Shown here: in pieces, positions 1 through 8,597 of the stretch | How the letters are laid out: every line of letters begins with the position of its first letter | Position numbering within the stretch: position 1 is the stretch's first letter | Origin: Isotricha intestinalis | Lineage: Eukaryota > Ciliophora > Litostomatea > Vestibuliferida > Isotrichidae | Reading direction: 5' to 3' | NCBI GenBank assembly: GCA_023807065.1 | Contig: JAJJLU010004240.1 | Coordinates: 1-16,187, forward strand | Length of the DNA: 16,187 nt | The notes under the pieces: generated by a model | Database searches by the model: none | The model's input: only the letters and a program-made list of their open reading frames with translations | What the model was told of the DNA's origin: nothing | Position numbers and translations under genes: made by a program

Positions 1-297
1 TAAAGTAGATAAATCATTATTACTAACATCAACTTTTTGAAGAAATTTATAATTTGTTATTCCTCCAACAGATATTAATTCTTTTCCTGAAATATTTAAT
101 CCTAAATATGCATGATTATAATTATCATATGTTGTTCCAAAATCATTCAATCCTTTTTGAAATATTTCTGGATCAATAATTGTTTTTGCTTGTAACTTTT
201 TCTTTTTTAATTCATATTTCTTTATTTTATTTTCCATTCCTGGATCTATACTCTTCTCTAGATCCAAGAGATATGTAAATGTTGTCATTGTATTCAT
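1..297 (-). CDS. LRRC23: LRRC23-like leucine-rich repeat radial spoke protein, 3' end cut by window
   Basis: Ninety-nine codons are open from an ATG at 297 (preceded directly by an in-frame TAA) to the window edge, so only the N-terminus is present. The sequence has a charged lysine-rich stretch, then GLNDFGTTYDNYNHAYLGLN and, about 15 residues later, the first leucine-rich repeat, LQKVDVSNNDLSTL. This order, a 'HAY' segment followed by a repeat of the form LxxVDxSxNxLxxL, is how I remember the start of LRRC23, a protein of the RS3 radial spoke of cilia. What I see is one clear LRR and the preceding linker. The LRRC23 assignment rests on remembered family resemblance and not on a search. Other axonemal LRR proteins are the main alternative. 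The gene is head-to-head with the Rab-like gene, 56 bp between start codons. Confidence 0.68.
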   Translation of the reverse strand, partial: MNTMTTFTYLLDLEKSIDPGMENKIKKYELKKKKLQAKTIIDPEIFQKGLNDFGTTYDNYNHAYLGLNISGKELISVGGITNYKFLQKVDVSNNDLSTL

Positions 298-353
298 TTA
301 GTCAGTTATTATTTTTTTTTTAATTAAAATAATATTTGAATTTTTATTATATA
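298..353. promoter_or_regulatory. Short divergent promoter between LRRC23-like and Rab-like genes
   Basis: Only 56 bp separate the two start codons. The segment is almost pure A/T with an 11-T run. Both genes must be transcribed from here or from inside each other's 5' ends. No specific factor site is recognisable. Confidence 0.5.
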
Positions 354-1078
354 ATGGAAGAAAGAGTTGACTCAATATCATTATCAGAACAAGCAAAAAA
401 TAAATTTGTTTTTAAAGGTATAATATTTTGAATAAAATTTATATTAAGCAATTGTATTAGGAGATATAAGTGTAGGAAAAACTAATATAATAAAAAGAAT
501 ATTAGGAGAAGAATTTGTTCCTACACAAGCAACTATTGGTGCTGATTTTAAATATATGGAATATAAAATTGAAGACGACAAAGATAATTCAATTATTTAT
601 AATATCCAATTACAAATTTGGGACACATGTAATAATTTCAAAATTAAATTTTTTGATTATAGCAGGAGCTGAAAAATTTAGAGCAATTGCTTTATCTCAT
701 GTTAGAAATTCAGATGGAATTTTTATTGTTTATGATATTACAAATAGTGAAAGTTTTTATCATGTTTCTTATTGGATTTCTGAAATTGAAAAAGCAATTG
801 ATAAAAATGTTGTTATTTATTTAATTGGAAATAAAATTGATTTAGAAAATAAAAGAACAGTTTCTTATGAAAATGGGAAAGAAAAAGCATTAAAAGAAAA
901 TTTTAATTTTTTTGGTGAAGTATCAGCAAAAACTAATGAAAATATTATGGAAATATATAATCAATTTTATAAAGAAATTTTTTATAAAAATAAAGAGAAA
1001 ATATTAGAAAAAAGAGAACAAAATAAGAAATTATTTGAAGAACTTCAACAAGATAATAAAGGAAAAAAATGTTGTTAA
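354..1078 (+). CDS. Rab-like small GTPase, three exons, catalytic Gln replaced by Ala
   Basis: Joining 354-417, 449-628 and 663-1078 gives a 219-residue Ras-superfamily GTPase; the introns are 31 and 34 nt and both begin GT and end AG. Without splicing, in-frame stops lie inside the P-loop exon. Visible motifs are the P-loop GDISVGKT (26-33), switch I with ATIGADF (effector Thr50), the G3 motif WDTSGAEKF (79-87), NKID (138-141) and SAK (169-171). The protein ends in Cys-Cys, the usual Rab double geranylgeranylation site. Together these support a Rab of vesicle traffic. Odd point: the residue after DTSG is Ala84 where most Rabs have the catalytic Gln, so intrinsic GTP hydrolysis is probably slow. 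The subfamily cannot be named. The first ATG of the open frame is used; it precedes the P-loop by 25 residues, a normal Rab spacing. Confidence 0.93.
418..448 (+). other. Intron 1 of the Rab-like gene (31 nt)
   Basis: Starts GTATAA and ends TTAAG. It contains an in-frame TGA. Removing it joins codon AAA plus G to CA, giving Lys-Ala just before the P-loop segment IVLGDISVGKT. Confidence 0.88.
629..662 (+). other. Intron 2 of the Rab-like gene (34 nt)
   Basis: Starts GTAATA and ends TTATAG. Removing it restores the G3 motif WDTSGAEKF. The next AG, three bases downstream, would create a TGA stop, so this acceptor is well determined. Confidence 0.9.
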
Positions 1079-1156
1079 AAATAAAAAAACTAATTAAAAT
1101 TCAATAATTTTTTTTAAAAAGTTTAAAAAAAAAAGTAAATAAAATAAAATATAAAA

Positions 1157-1450
1157 ATGGTTACAGCAATAAAAGATATATTAAATGATCCAGATAAATT
1201 ATATGAAGTAACAAAAATTGCATTTGATTGTGTAGATTCAGATAAATCAGGACAAATTGATGAAAATGAATTAGAAAAACTTTTATCCCAAATTTCAAGT
1301 GATATGGGAGCTGATCCTCCTACAAAAGAAGACGTTAAAGAAGTTCTTAAATATTTAGATACTGATAATTCTGGAAAAATTGAATTTAAAGAATTTGAAG
1401 TTTTAATTAAAGATGTTTTAGAATCTATGATTCAAAGTGATGAAGGATAA
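1157..1450 (+). CDS. Small calcium-binding protein with two EF-hands
   Basis: The 97-residue protein has two canonical 12-residue EF-hand loops: DSDKSGQIDENE at 27-38 and DTDNSGKIEFKE at 68-79. Each has acidic residues at positions 1, 3 and 12, Gly at 6 and Ile at 8, so both should bind Ca2+. The loops lie in one paired EF-hand domain of about 80 residues with no signal peptide or membrane segment, so the protein is expected to be a cytosolic calcium sensor or buffer. It is half the length of calmodulin or centrin; one-pair proteins of this size are known in protists. The target is unknown. It lies 78 bp after the Rab-like gene on the same strand and has an A-rich start context. Its neighbour downstream is convergent. 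Confidence 0.93.
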   Translation: MVTAIKDILNDPDKLYEVTKIAFDCVDSDKSGQIDENELEKLLSQISSDMGADPPTKEDVKEVLKYLDTDNSGKIEFKEFEVLIKDVLESMIQSDEG

Positions 1451-1535
1451 TAATTTTTATTTATCTTACTTCTAATTATTTTATTTAATTATGTATAAAT
1501 TTATAATAACAAAAAATAGTTTTTTTAAAAAAGTT

Positions 1536-2885
1536 TTATAAAATATTATTTATTTTAGGAAGATAATTTTTTTCTCTTGGAGGTTGAATGTATCTATCAA
1601 AGTCTTTTTCACAAATCCACTTTTTTTTATTTTCAACTTGTTGATAATATTCTTCATTTCTATGTTGAATTAAAGGAAATGATAAAGCTAAACCAAAATT
1701 AGAATAAGTATAATAATTATTTTTATCTGCTAAAAATTTATCTCTCATTTTTTCTACTGTTTGAACATAAAAATTTTTTCTTGCTGTTGATTGGAAATAC
1801 ACTTCATCAGTGAAATCTGATTCATGATCTGGTAAACAAAATCTTCCACTAGTTTTTTTCTTTTTCATTTTTTTTATATATTCTTTATTTCTTTTAATTG
1901 TTTGACCTACATTTTCTTTAATTATATTTTTAAGTGCATCTTCAAATTCTTTATTATATGAATCTAATTTTGCTTTATAAGCTTTATCTTTATTTTCCAA
2001 TTCTTCTTTTATTGCTATTTGTGAGTCTTTTTCGTTTATAACACTTTGAACTTCTGTTTTAGATTTATTATCTATTTTTTCAAATGAAAATCCTGATGCT
2101 ACTGTATATGCCATTTGCTTTTCTAAATCTATTTTCTTCTTCCTTTTTTTCTTTGTTGTTTTTATTCCTGTCATATCTTCATCATTTAATATATCAGCAT
2201 ATTTTCTTTCTAACATTAATAAAGAATCAGCTTCTGAAAATAAATTTGCATTAGATATTTCTTTCATTGTCCTACTACTTAATATTGAACCAAAATTTAG
2301 AAAAGCATTATATATTTCTCTGTATTTATCTGCTATCATATAAATGGGAAATGTTGTTAAAATTGAATTTAATGTGTCTCTTAATTTAATATATTTTAAA
2401 CTTAAATCAAATTTTGAATAAATTCTTTTATTAAACAATACATTTTTATCTGCAAATACCATAAAAGTATTTGTATTCATTTGATATTTTGGTAATTTTT
2501 CCTTTACTAATGCCATTCCTTTTTCTGTTATTCCTTCAATTATAGTTATTCTTATATTTTTATCAAGTAATTGAAATCCACTTATATAATCAATTTCATT
2601 ATTATCTCTTTCTTCATCTGTTAAATTTCTTGTATAAATTTCTTTAACTGAACGTAATTGAAAAGCTTTTTGATTAATTTCTTCAAATAATTCTTTTATT
2701 TTTTGCATAGCTACACTATCATAATAAGTTGTAACATATATAAATCTTTCTAAATTTGCAGGTTTTTCTGGAGGAGGTAAAGGTACTTCTTCTTCCTTTT
2801 CTTCTTCTTTTTTATTTTTTCCTTTTCCTTTTACATCTTTTTTCCCTTTCTCTTCCTTTTCTTTTTTACTATTTTTTCCTTTCAT
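1536..2885 (-). CDS. Uncharacterised protein, possibly cilium-associated (weak CFAP92/KIAA1257 resemblance)
   Basis: An uninterrupted 449-codon frame. Residues 1-35 are almost all Lys/Glu/Gly, followed by a short proline run (PLPPPEKP). A folded region of about 200 residues comes next, beginning FIYVTTYYDSVAMQKIKELF and containing GFQLLDKNIRITIIEGI. A lysine-rich spacer and a coiled-coil-like stretch lead to a conserved-looking C-terminus (SGRFCLPDHESDFTDEVYFQ). No catalytic motif, signal peptide or membrane helix is seen. The N-terminal layout and the 'IEGI' strand recall the ciliary CFAP92/KIAA1257 family, but this is a weak impression. Neighbours on either side of the block encode axonemal proteins, which mildly supports a ciliary role. 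Start is the first ATG, 36 bp from the divergent MFS start. Confidence 0.72.
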   Translation of the reverse strand: MKGKNSKKEKEEKGKKDVKGKGKNKKEEEKEEEVPLPPPEKPANLERFIYVTTYYDSVAMQKIKELFEEINQKAFQLRSVKEIYTRNLTDEERDNNEIDYISGFQLLDKNIRITIIEGITEKGMALVKEKLPKYQMNTNTFMVFADKNVLFNKRIYSKFDLSLKYIKLRDTLNSILTTFPIYMIADKYREIYNAFLNFGSILSSRTMKEISNANLFSEADSLLMLERKYADILNDEDMTGIKTTKKKRKKKIDLEKQMAYTVASGFSFEKIDNKSKTEVQSVINEKDSQIAIKEELENKDKAYKAKLDSYNKEFEDALKNIIKENVGQTIKRNKEYIKKMKKKKTSGRFCLPDHESDFTDEVYFQSTARKNFYVQTVEKMRDKFLADKNNYYTYSNFGLALSFPLIQHRNEEYYQQVENKKKWICEKDFDRYIQPPREKNYLPKINNIL

Positions 2886-2921
2886 TTATAATTAATAATT
2901 CAATTTAATTAATTATAAAAA
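2886..2921. promoter_or_regulatory. 36-bp divergent intergenic region
   Basis: The start codons of the uncharacterised minus-strand gene and the plus-strand MFS gene are only 36 bp apart. The spacer is A/T except for one C/G pair and carries repeated TTAATTA-type motifs. It must hold, or overlap, both transcription starts. Confidence 0.5.
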
Positions 2922-4520
2922 ATGAGTATAAGTTCTTCAGGTTCTATGAAATATGTTAAAACATTAAGTCGTACATTTTCTTCAGAAATTTCTAAACAAG
3001 AGTATTTTCTCAAGCATACAGCAATTATTCCTAAACAACAAATAGATCTTTCAAGGTTTATGAGAATATTTATTTTTTTATTATTTATCATATTATCAAT
3101 ATTAGTTGATGTAGATAATGGCGTTATTGCCTCTTCATCACAAATAATAAAAAAAGATTTAAAATTAAATGATAGTCAATTTGGTTTATTTGCTTCTGTA
3201 CCTTTCATAGGAAGAATTATTGGTTTAATTATTTTTATGGGAATAATCTCATCAAATCATAGAAAATTATGTTTAGTTTTGACTATGGTTTTACATGGAT
3301 TATTTTTTAATTTTTTTTATTTTTATTCTAATTTTTATATATTAATTGGTTTAAGGATTTTAACTTCTATTATGAAAGTATATGGAACAATTTATATTCC
3401 TGTTTGGATTGATCAATTTGGAATCAGAAAATATAAAACTTTATTCTTTACATTAATATATATGACAAGTCCTTATGGACAAGTCTTAGGTTTTTATTTT
3501 GGTACTTTTCTCTTTCATGATGAATGGAAATCTGCTTTAAATTGGATTGGAGCTTATTTATTAATGTTAAGTACAGTTTTTGCTTTTGTCCCTTCTAAAT
3601 ATTTTTCTACTAAATATATGTTCATTGGTTATGAAGATAAAGAACAATTAGTTGCTACTGGAAAAAAAAAAAGAATATCTTTATTTGGTTTAGATGTAAG
3701 TACACAAGATGAAAATGAAAAAAAATCAGTTTCAATAATTTTATGTAATTTATTTTCAAATAAAATTTTTATTTTTTCAAGTATTACAAGAGGAATAATT
3801 TTTTTTATATTTCAAATAATTCACAATTTTTTTAAAGATTATTCAATTAATAGTTTAAAAATAAAAAATGAAAAACAAATATTATATTTTTATGGTTTTG
3901 CATCATTAATTGGACCAGCATCAGGAAGTTTATTAGGAGGATTATTATGTACAAAATTAGGAGGATATGAATCAAAAAAATCAATTATTGTTCCTATAAT
4001 TTTTGGAATTTTTGCAGATGTATCAATCTTTCTTTTAACTCATATAACAAATTTTAATGCTTTTAGTATAAGTTTATTTGCTTTCTTTTTTTCTTCAGGT
4101 GCAATTTTACCTACAATTGCAGGATATATTATTTCTTCTGTTAAAAAAGAAGAAAAAGGAATTGGAAGTGGTTTTGATATGTTAATTACTACTTTATTAG
4201 GAAAATTACCAGGACCTATTGTTTATGGCTTATTAAATGATTATTTTAAAAGTCATGATAATAAATTAGCTTGGAAAATTACTTTATGTTATTTTTACAT
4301 CGGTTTTATTTTTATGCTTATGGCTTGTTGTTCTGTTGGTTCTAAAGATGATGAACAAAAAAAAACATTCAAGAAAAAAAAAAAGATGTCTGGTAAAGTT
4401 TATGCTGAAATTGGAAATAATAATTTTGATATGGTTTATGCACAAAAGGCTTATCCTCAATTAATATTATCTGAACAACAAGAAATGGATAATTTTGATA
4501 ATAATAGTTTTGATAATTAA
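2922..4520 (+). CDS. Major facilitator superfamily transporter, Spinster-like
   Basis: The 532-residue protein has about 12 hydrophobic helices in two halves split by a charged loop near residues 230-270, as in MFS carriers. Helix 1 and the following segment (about 47-101) read DVDNGVIASSS, then KKDLKLNDSQFGLFASVPFIG. The pattern 'NG-I-SS--I-KDL-L---QFGL--S--F-G--IG' is typical of Spinster-like MFS proteins, which are common in ciliates and other protists. A further glycine-rich segment (GPASGSLLGGLL) opens the second half. Both termini are hydrophilic and probably cytosolic; there is no cleavable signal peptide. The substrate cannot be read from the sequence; Spinster relatives move lipids, sugars or drugs across lysosomal or plasma membranes. 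No introns are needed. Confidence 0.88.
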   Translation: MSISSSGSMKYVKTLSRTFSSEISKQEYFLKHTAIIPKQQIDLSRFMRIFIFLLFIILSILVDVDNGVIASSSQIIKKDLKLNDSQFGLFASVPFIGRIIGLIIFMGIISSNHRKLCLVLTMVLHGLFFNFFYFYSNFYILIGLRILTSIMKVYGTIYIPVWIDQFGIRKYKTLFFTLIYMTSPYGQVLGFYFGTFLFHDEWKSALNWIGAYLLMLSTVFAFVPSKYFSTKYMFIGYEDKEQLVATGKKKRISLFGLDVSTQDENEKKSVSIILCNLFSNKIFIFSSITRGIIFFIFQIIHNFFKDYSINSLKIKNEKQILYFYGFASLIGPASGSLLGGLLCTKLGGYESKKSIIVPIIFGIFADVSIFLLTHITNFNAFSISLFAFFFSSGAILPTIAGYIISSVKKEEKGIGSGFDMLITTLLGKLPGPIVYGLLNDYFKSHDNKLAWKITLCYFYIGFIFMLMACCSVGSKDDEQKKTFKKKKKMSGKVYAEIGNNNFDMVYAQKAYPQLILSEQQEMDNFDNNSFDN

Positions 4521-4620
4521 TAGATCTTTATTTAATTTGAATTTAACGTATTTTTTTGTGTTTATATTAATTTTAATTTGATAATTTTTAAAAAAAAACT
4601 GTAAATAAAATAATAATAAA

Positions 4621-5586
4621 ATGGCAACAAGAAAAATTAATCAAATGATTGAAACTGTAAGAGCTCAAAATCAAAAAGATATGGAAATGTTATATAAAGA
4701 TGTTAAATTTAATAATAAATTAGCAGATTTAAGAAAGACAAAAAAAGAGGAATTTCAAAAAAGAATGGAAGAAAGAGAAACAAGATTTGAAGAAAAGCAA
4801 AAATTAAATAATTTACATGAGCAAGAAAGATTATCAAAAATAAGAGAAAAACATAGATTAAATGATGAAAGAAAACTTCAAAGACAATATAATAAAATAT
4901 TAGATAATTATTACAGTGTAACATTAAAACACAAATCAATGTTACAAGATCATGAAGTTAGAAGATTACAATATGCAACTGAATTAAATGCAAAATTATT
5001 TAATTATGTAAAAAAAAGAGAAGATCATTTAAATGATATAAGAGATAGAAGATTAGACCATTATGATGATGTACTTGCTCATTTAGAAAAACATAGAGAA
5101 GAATTAAAAATAGGAACTAAACATTTAAAAGAAGCTATTGATAATGAAAGAGCTGAACATTATAATAATTATCTTAATTATTTAAAAGAAAAAGAAAGAA
5201 ATATGAAAATTAATAGTAAAATTGCTTTTGAAAATGGAGAAGATATTAGAGTTAAAAAACGAAATTTTCTAATGAGTAATGAAAATGCTTTAAATGATAG
5301 AGCTGAAGATTTGAGAAGAGGAGGAGTTGAAGAATTGTATTATAGTGATGAAATTCTTCATAGAAGAAAAATTTCTCCTGAATTATTCACTAAATATAGA
5401 ATTCAGGACAACAGAATAAATTTAGCAAAAAGTTTTTTAAATGAAACATATGGTATTAAAAGACTGAGGGATGATGATCTCATTGAAAAAGAATATCAGA
5501 AATTTAGAAAGACTAATCTCAGAGAGATCAAAATGAACAAAGAAGAAAGAAACAACAAAATGAAACTGTTCATAAAAGAGAAATAA
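4621..5586 (+). CDS. Unrecognised coiled-coil protein
   Basis: A 321-residue, highly charged protein, nearly all predicted helix, rich in Lys, Glu, Arg and Asn with heptad-like leucines. It has no signal peptide, membrane segment or catalytic motif. Recognisable landmarks are KRMEERETRFEEKQ near residue 50 and HRRKISPELFTKYRIQ near 250, after which the helix pattern is less regular. I do not recognise the family; proteins of this type are common in ciliary and cortical cytoskeleton, and the neighbours fit that. The last 60 codons or so are visibly less A/T-rich than the rest (for example around 5400-5570). An overlapping frame shifted by -1 is open across the end of the gene to about 5668, so the C-terminus may be misread by one indel; see findings. 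Confidence 0.85.
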   Translation: MATRKINQMIETVRAQNQKDMEMLYKDVKFNNKLADLRKTKKEEFQKRMEERETRFEEKQKLNNLHEQERLSKIREKHRLNDERKLQRQYNKILDNYYSVTLKHKSMLQDHEVRRLQYATELNAKLFNYVKKREDHLNDIRDRRLDHYDDVLAHLEKHREELKIGTKHLKEAIDNERAEHYNNYLNYLKEKERNMKINSKIAFENGEDIRVKKRNFLMSNENALNDRAEDLRRGGVEELYYSDEILHRRKISPELFTKYRIQDNRINLAKSFLNETYGIKRLRDDDLIEKEYQKFRKTNLREIKMNKEERNNKMKLFIKEK

Positions 5587-5766
5587 TTGAAAATTTAATA
5601 TATAATGCTAATAATACTTTGAATAAATTAAAACTTGATAATTTAAAAACAACAAAAACATACCATTAATATTAAATTCTCAACCCATTTATTTTATTTA
5701 ATAATGTTTTATACATTTATAATAACTTTTTTCAACATTAAATAAAAAATATACAAAAAAATTAAA

Positions 5767-6948
5767 TTAATTATCTTCTCCTTCAATTTGACCATTATTG
5801 AAAATAACTTCTTTTTCAATATTTTTTATTATTAAAATACCTTTTCCATGTGGTTTTCCATTATTAAATGATCCTTTAAAAATTTTTCCATCAGGCCACA
5901 TAAATTCTCCATAACCTTCTTTAATATTATTAATATAATTTCCTTTATAATAACCTCCTTCAGGCCAAGTATAATATCCCATTCCATTCATATTACCATT
6001 TAAAAACTCTCCTTTATAAATATGATTATTATTCCATTTATAAGTTCCAAATCCTGTTAATTCATCATTTTTAAAATCTCCTTCATAAGATTCTCCAGTT
6101 TTTTTATAAATTATTTTTCCTTTTCCATTTCTTAAATCATTTGAAAAATATCCTATATAATTATAATCCTCTGTTGATTCTTCTCCAAAACCTTCTTTTT
6201 TATTATTTAAAAATTCACCTTTATACATATAATTATCATAATATTTTTCTCCTTTACCATTTATTATATTATTATTAAACTCTCCTTCATATGTATATTC
6301 TTCATTTTTATCTGTAAATCTTCCTTTCCCTTTTATTTCATTTTTTTCCCAATAACCTTCATATTTTTCATTATTCAAAGTATATAAAATTCCATATCCA
6401 TTTCTATTATAATTTAAATCTACTTCTCCTATATAAATTGAAGGATATTTATTAAAATAACGATTTAATAGTTTACATTTATATTTATTGTTATTTATTT
6501 TTTTAGGAGATTCTAAAGATTGAGAATAATTTGGATTATACATTTCATATTTTTGGTATTCCAATGTTTTGAATTCTTCCATTTTTCTTTTTATTATTTC
6601 TTGATTTCTTAAAACATAATTTAATTTTAAACTATTATCCCATTTTATCTTAAATAAAAATTTCTTAATAAATGATTGAATCTTAATTAACAAATAATTA
6701 TTAAAATTTTCATAATTAATACTTTCGAAAAATTTTTTATAATTTTTATTTTTCAGAGATTCATTTAATAAATCAGATGAATATTCTGTGTTTTTCTGAT
6801 TACTTCTATTAGAATAGCGTCCTACTTGAATAAAATTAGTTTCATCTGAATAATTTTTTCCAATATGTTGAAATAACATTTCATTGTTTTTTCCAAATTC
6901 AAAAATATTTTTATTTTTATTCAAACAATTACAAAAATTATTCCCCAT
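5767..6948 (-). CDS. MORN-repeat protein with probable N-myristoylation site and IQ-like motif
   Basis: A 393-residue protein. The N-terminus MGNNFCNC has Gly2 and nearby cysteines, the pattern of N-myristoylation plus palmitoylation, suggesting membrane anchoring. Residues 90-102 (IQSFIKKFLFKIK) resemble an IQ calmodulin-binding motif. From about 172 to 375 there are nine MORN repeats of 20-24 residues, each starting like YKGEF or YEGDF and carrying a G-x-G: examples are YKGEFLNNKKEGFG and YKGNYINNIKEGYG. MORN arrays bind phospholipid or act as scaffolds at membranes, basal bodies and radial spokes. Here the lipid anchor and IQ-like site suggest a calcium-linked cortical or ciliary-membrane scaffold; this role is inference. 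There is no kinase or SET domain. The gene is head-to-head with the SHIPPO gene. Confidence 0.93.
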   Translation of the reverse strand: MGNNFCNCLNKNKNIFEFGKNNEMLFQHIGKNYSDETNFIQVGRYSNRSNQKNTEYSSDLLNESLKNKNYKKFFESINYENFNNYLLIKIQSFIKKFLFKIKWDNSLKLNYVLRNQEIIKRKMEEFKTLEYQKYEMYNPNYSQSLESPKKINNNKYKCKLLNRYFNKYPSIYIGEVDLNYNRNGYGILYTLNNEKYEGYWEKNEIKGKGRFTDKNEEYTYEGEFNNNIINGKGEKYYDNYMYKGEFLNNKKEGFGEESTEDYNYIGYFSNDLRNGKGKIIYKKTGESYEGDFKNDELTGFGTYKWNNNHIYKGEFLNGNMNGMGYYTWPEGGYYKGNYINNIKEGYGEFMWPDGKIFKGSFNNGKPHGKGILIIKNIEKEVIFNNGQIEGEDN

Positions 6949-7043
6949 AAAAATAATTGAAATAAAAAAAAAAATAAATTTAAATCAATAATAAATACCG
7001 AACAATCTGTTACAATAAAAAAACAAATAAAAATTAAATATAA
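6949..7043. promoter_or_regulatory. Divergent promoter between MORN and SHIPPO genes
   Basis: A 95-bp spacer between start codons. It is A-rich except for one less A/T-biased patch (ACCGAACAATCTGTTAC, near 6997-7013) that could be a factor site. I see no standard box. Confidence 0.45.
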
Positions 7044-8597
7044 ATGTCAATAATTATTAAATACGGTGAATCAATATCTCGTTCTCCATTAAATACTTCA
7101 AAAGCACATCAAATGTATTCTTTTCCAAAAGCAGAGCGTTTTCCAAAAATAAAAACATTTGGTCATGCAGATGCATTTTATGATTTACCTCCAGTATCTT
7201 CAAAGAGAAAGACTACTTTTGGATTTGGAATAAAATCAGATTTTACTAAAAAAGATAAAAATTTAACCTCTAAATATTATCAAACCCTCAGAGATTTTGA
7301 TAAAGATTGTAAATTAGGGAAATATTATACTTTTGGTCAACCAAGAGAAAAATATGGAAAAGTTTATGTTGAAGGTCATAAAAATATTGATAAAAATGTT
7401 CCTGGACCTGGAAAATATTTTCTTCCTAAACCTTTTGGTTGGGATGCTCCTAAATTTTCTTTTAAAGGAAAATACGATGATGCTAAAACAAAGGTTAAAA
7501 ATTTTCAAAAAAATGAAGAAGAAAAGAAAAAAAAAGATTTAGAATATAAGGAAAAAATTGAAAAAGTTAAAAAAGGAGAAGATAAATTACCAATTCCATT
7601 AGAAATGAGTGATAAAGGAAAATATCCTGTTAGTACCATAAGAAATATTAGTTCTTTTAATTATGGTCATGATAAATCAAAAAGATCTGGTTATGTATTT
7701 AATAAATATCCTGGTCCTGGAAAATATGACTCTAAACAACTTTTGGGTAAAATATTTGATAGTAAATATAAAACTTATGAAGGATTTTCTATGGGATCAA
7801 GACATGATGTGAAAGACTCAAGACATAATTATCCTGGTCCTGGTTCTTATATTTTACCTTCAGAATTTGGAATATATAAAAGTAAAGATGCTGATAATTA
7901 TCCTCAAGAAAATGTTTATCCAGAAACCAAAAAAGAATTCGAAGAAAAAGCTTGGAGACATAATATGAAAAAAATAGATCCAGAAGAATTAAAAAGAAGA
8001 AAAGAATTATATTTAGGTGAATATTATCTTGATGATGATGATAATGATGATGATGATAATAAAAAGAAAAAAGAAGAAGATAAAAATGAACTTTCTTATA
8101 ATGAAAAAGAAGATAAAGATGAGGTGAAACCTGAAGATGAAGCAGAACAAATTGGTAAAGCTGAAGAAGAAAGAAAAGAAGAAAATGAAGGAAACGCAAA
8201 TAATGAAGCAAAAGAAGAAGTAAATAATGAAGCAAAAGAAGAAGTAAATAATGAAGCAAAAGAAGAAGTAAATAATGAAGAAAAAGGAGAAGGAAATAAT
8301 GAAGAAAAAGGAGAAGGAAATAATGAAGCCAAAGAAGAAGGAAATAATGAAGAAAAAGGAGAAGAAAATAATGAAGCCAAAGAAGAAGGAAATAATGAAG
8401 CCAAAGAAGAAGGAAATAATGAAGAAAAAGGAGAAAATGATAATATTGAAAAAATAGAAGGAGAAGTAAATGAAGAGAATAATGATGATGTAAATAATAA
8501 TGAAAAAAATGAAGAAAATAAAGAGGTAGAAGGATTTTATGATGAAGAAGAAAAAGATGAAGTTAAACCTCAAGATGAAGCTGCACATGCCACTTAA
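7044..8597 (+). CDS. SHIPPO/STPGR (PGPGKY-repeat) axonemal protein with long acidic repeat tail
   Basis: A 517-residue protein. The first 280 residues hold three SHIPPO motifs: PGPGKY at 120-125 and 223-228 and PGPGSY at 264-269. They are spaced by segments such as YSFPKAERFP and TFGFG that are usual in sperm-tail PG-rich (ODF3/CIMAP-type) proteins, which associate with microtubules in cilia. After an aspartate run near 331 the rest is a disordered Glu/Asn/Lys tail. It contains ten 8-residue repeats (NNEAKEEV, NNEEKGEG and variants; 8199-8438). The phrase KDEVKP(E/Q)DEA occurs before and after the array. The protein ends in AAHAT. A second copy of this tail lies at 15541-15777. The microtubule role comes from family knowledge; the tail's function is unknown, and a glutamate-rich tail could bind cations or microtubule partners. 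Confidence 0.92.
   Translation: MSIIIKYGESISRSPLNTSKAHQMYSFPKAERFPKIKTFGHADAFYDLPPVSSKRKTTFGFGIKSDFTKKDKNLTSKYYQTLRDFDKDCKLGKYYTFGQPREKYGKVYVEGHKNIDKNVPGPGKYFLPKPFGWDAPKFSFKGKYDDAKTKVKNFQKNEEEKKKKDLEYKEKIEKVKKGEDKLPIPLEMSDKGKYPVSTIRNISSFNYGHDKSKRSGYVFNKYPGPGKYDSKQLLGKIFDSKYKTYEGFSMGSRHDVKDSRHNYPGPGSYILPSEFGIYKSKDADNYPQENVYPETKKEFEEKAWRHNMKKIDPEELKRRKELYLGEYYLDDDDNDDDDNKKKKEEDKNELSYNEKEDKDEVKPEDEAEQIGKAEEERKEENEGNANNEAKEEVNNEAKEEVNNEAKEEVNNEEKGEGNNEEKGEGNNEAKEEGNNEEKGEENNEAKEEGNNEAKEEGNNEEKGENDNIEKIEGEVNEENNDDVNNNEKNEENKEVEGFYDEEEKDEVKPQDEAAHAT
8199..8438 (+). repeat. In-frame 24-bp tandem repeat array, ten units
   Basis: Ten consecutive 24-nt units start AATAATGAAG and encode NNEAKEEV, NNEAKEEG, NNEEKGEG, NNEEKGEE or NNEEKGEN. 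Types alternate in blocks (three AKEEV, then mixed AKEEG and EKGEG), a sign of unequal exchange. In the partial copy near 15580 only two units remain. Confidence 0.93.

Noticed and set aside
7789..8259. 156-codon Leu/His-rich minus-strand frame
   Set aside because: Antisense shadow of the SHIPPO coding region, with no recognisable domain.
354..8597. Ciliate-type reassignment of TAA/TAG to Gln
   Set aside because: All complete genes end naturally at TAA, for example the Rab-like gene right after its Cys-Cys tail, and use CAA for Gln.
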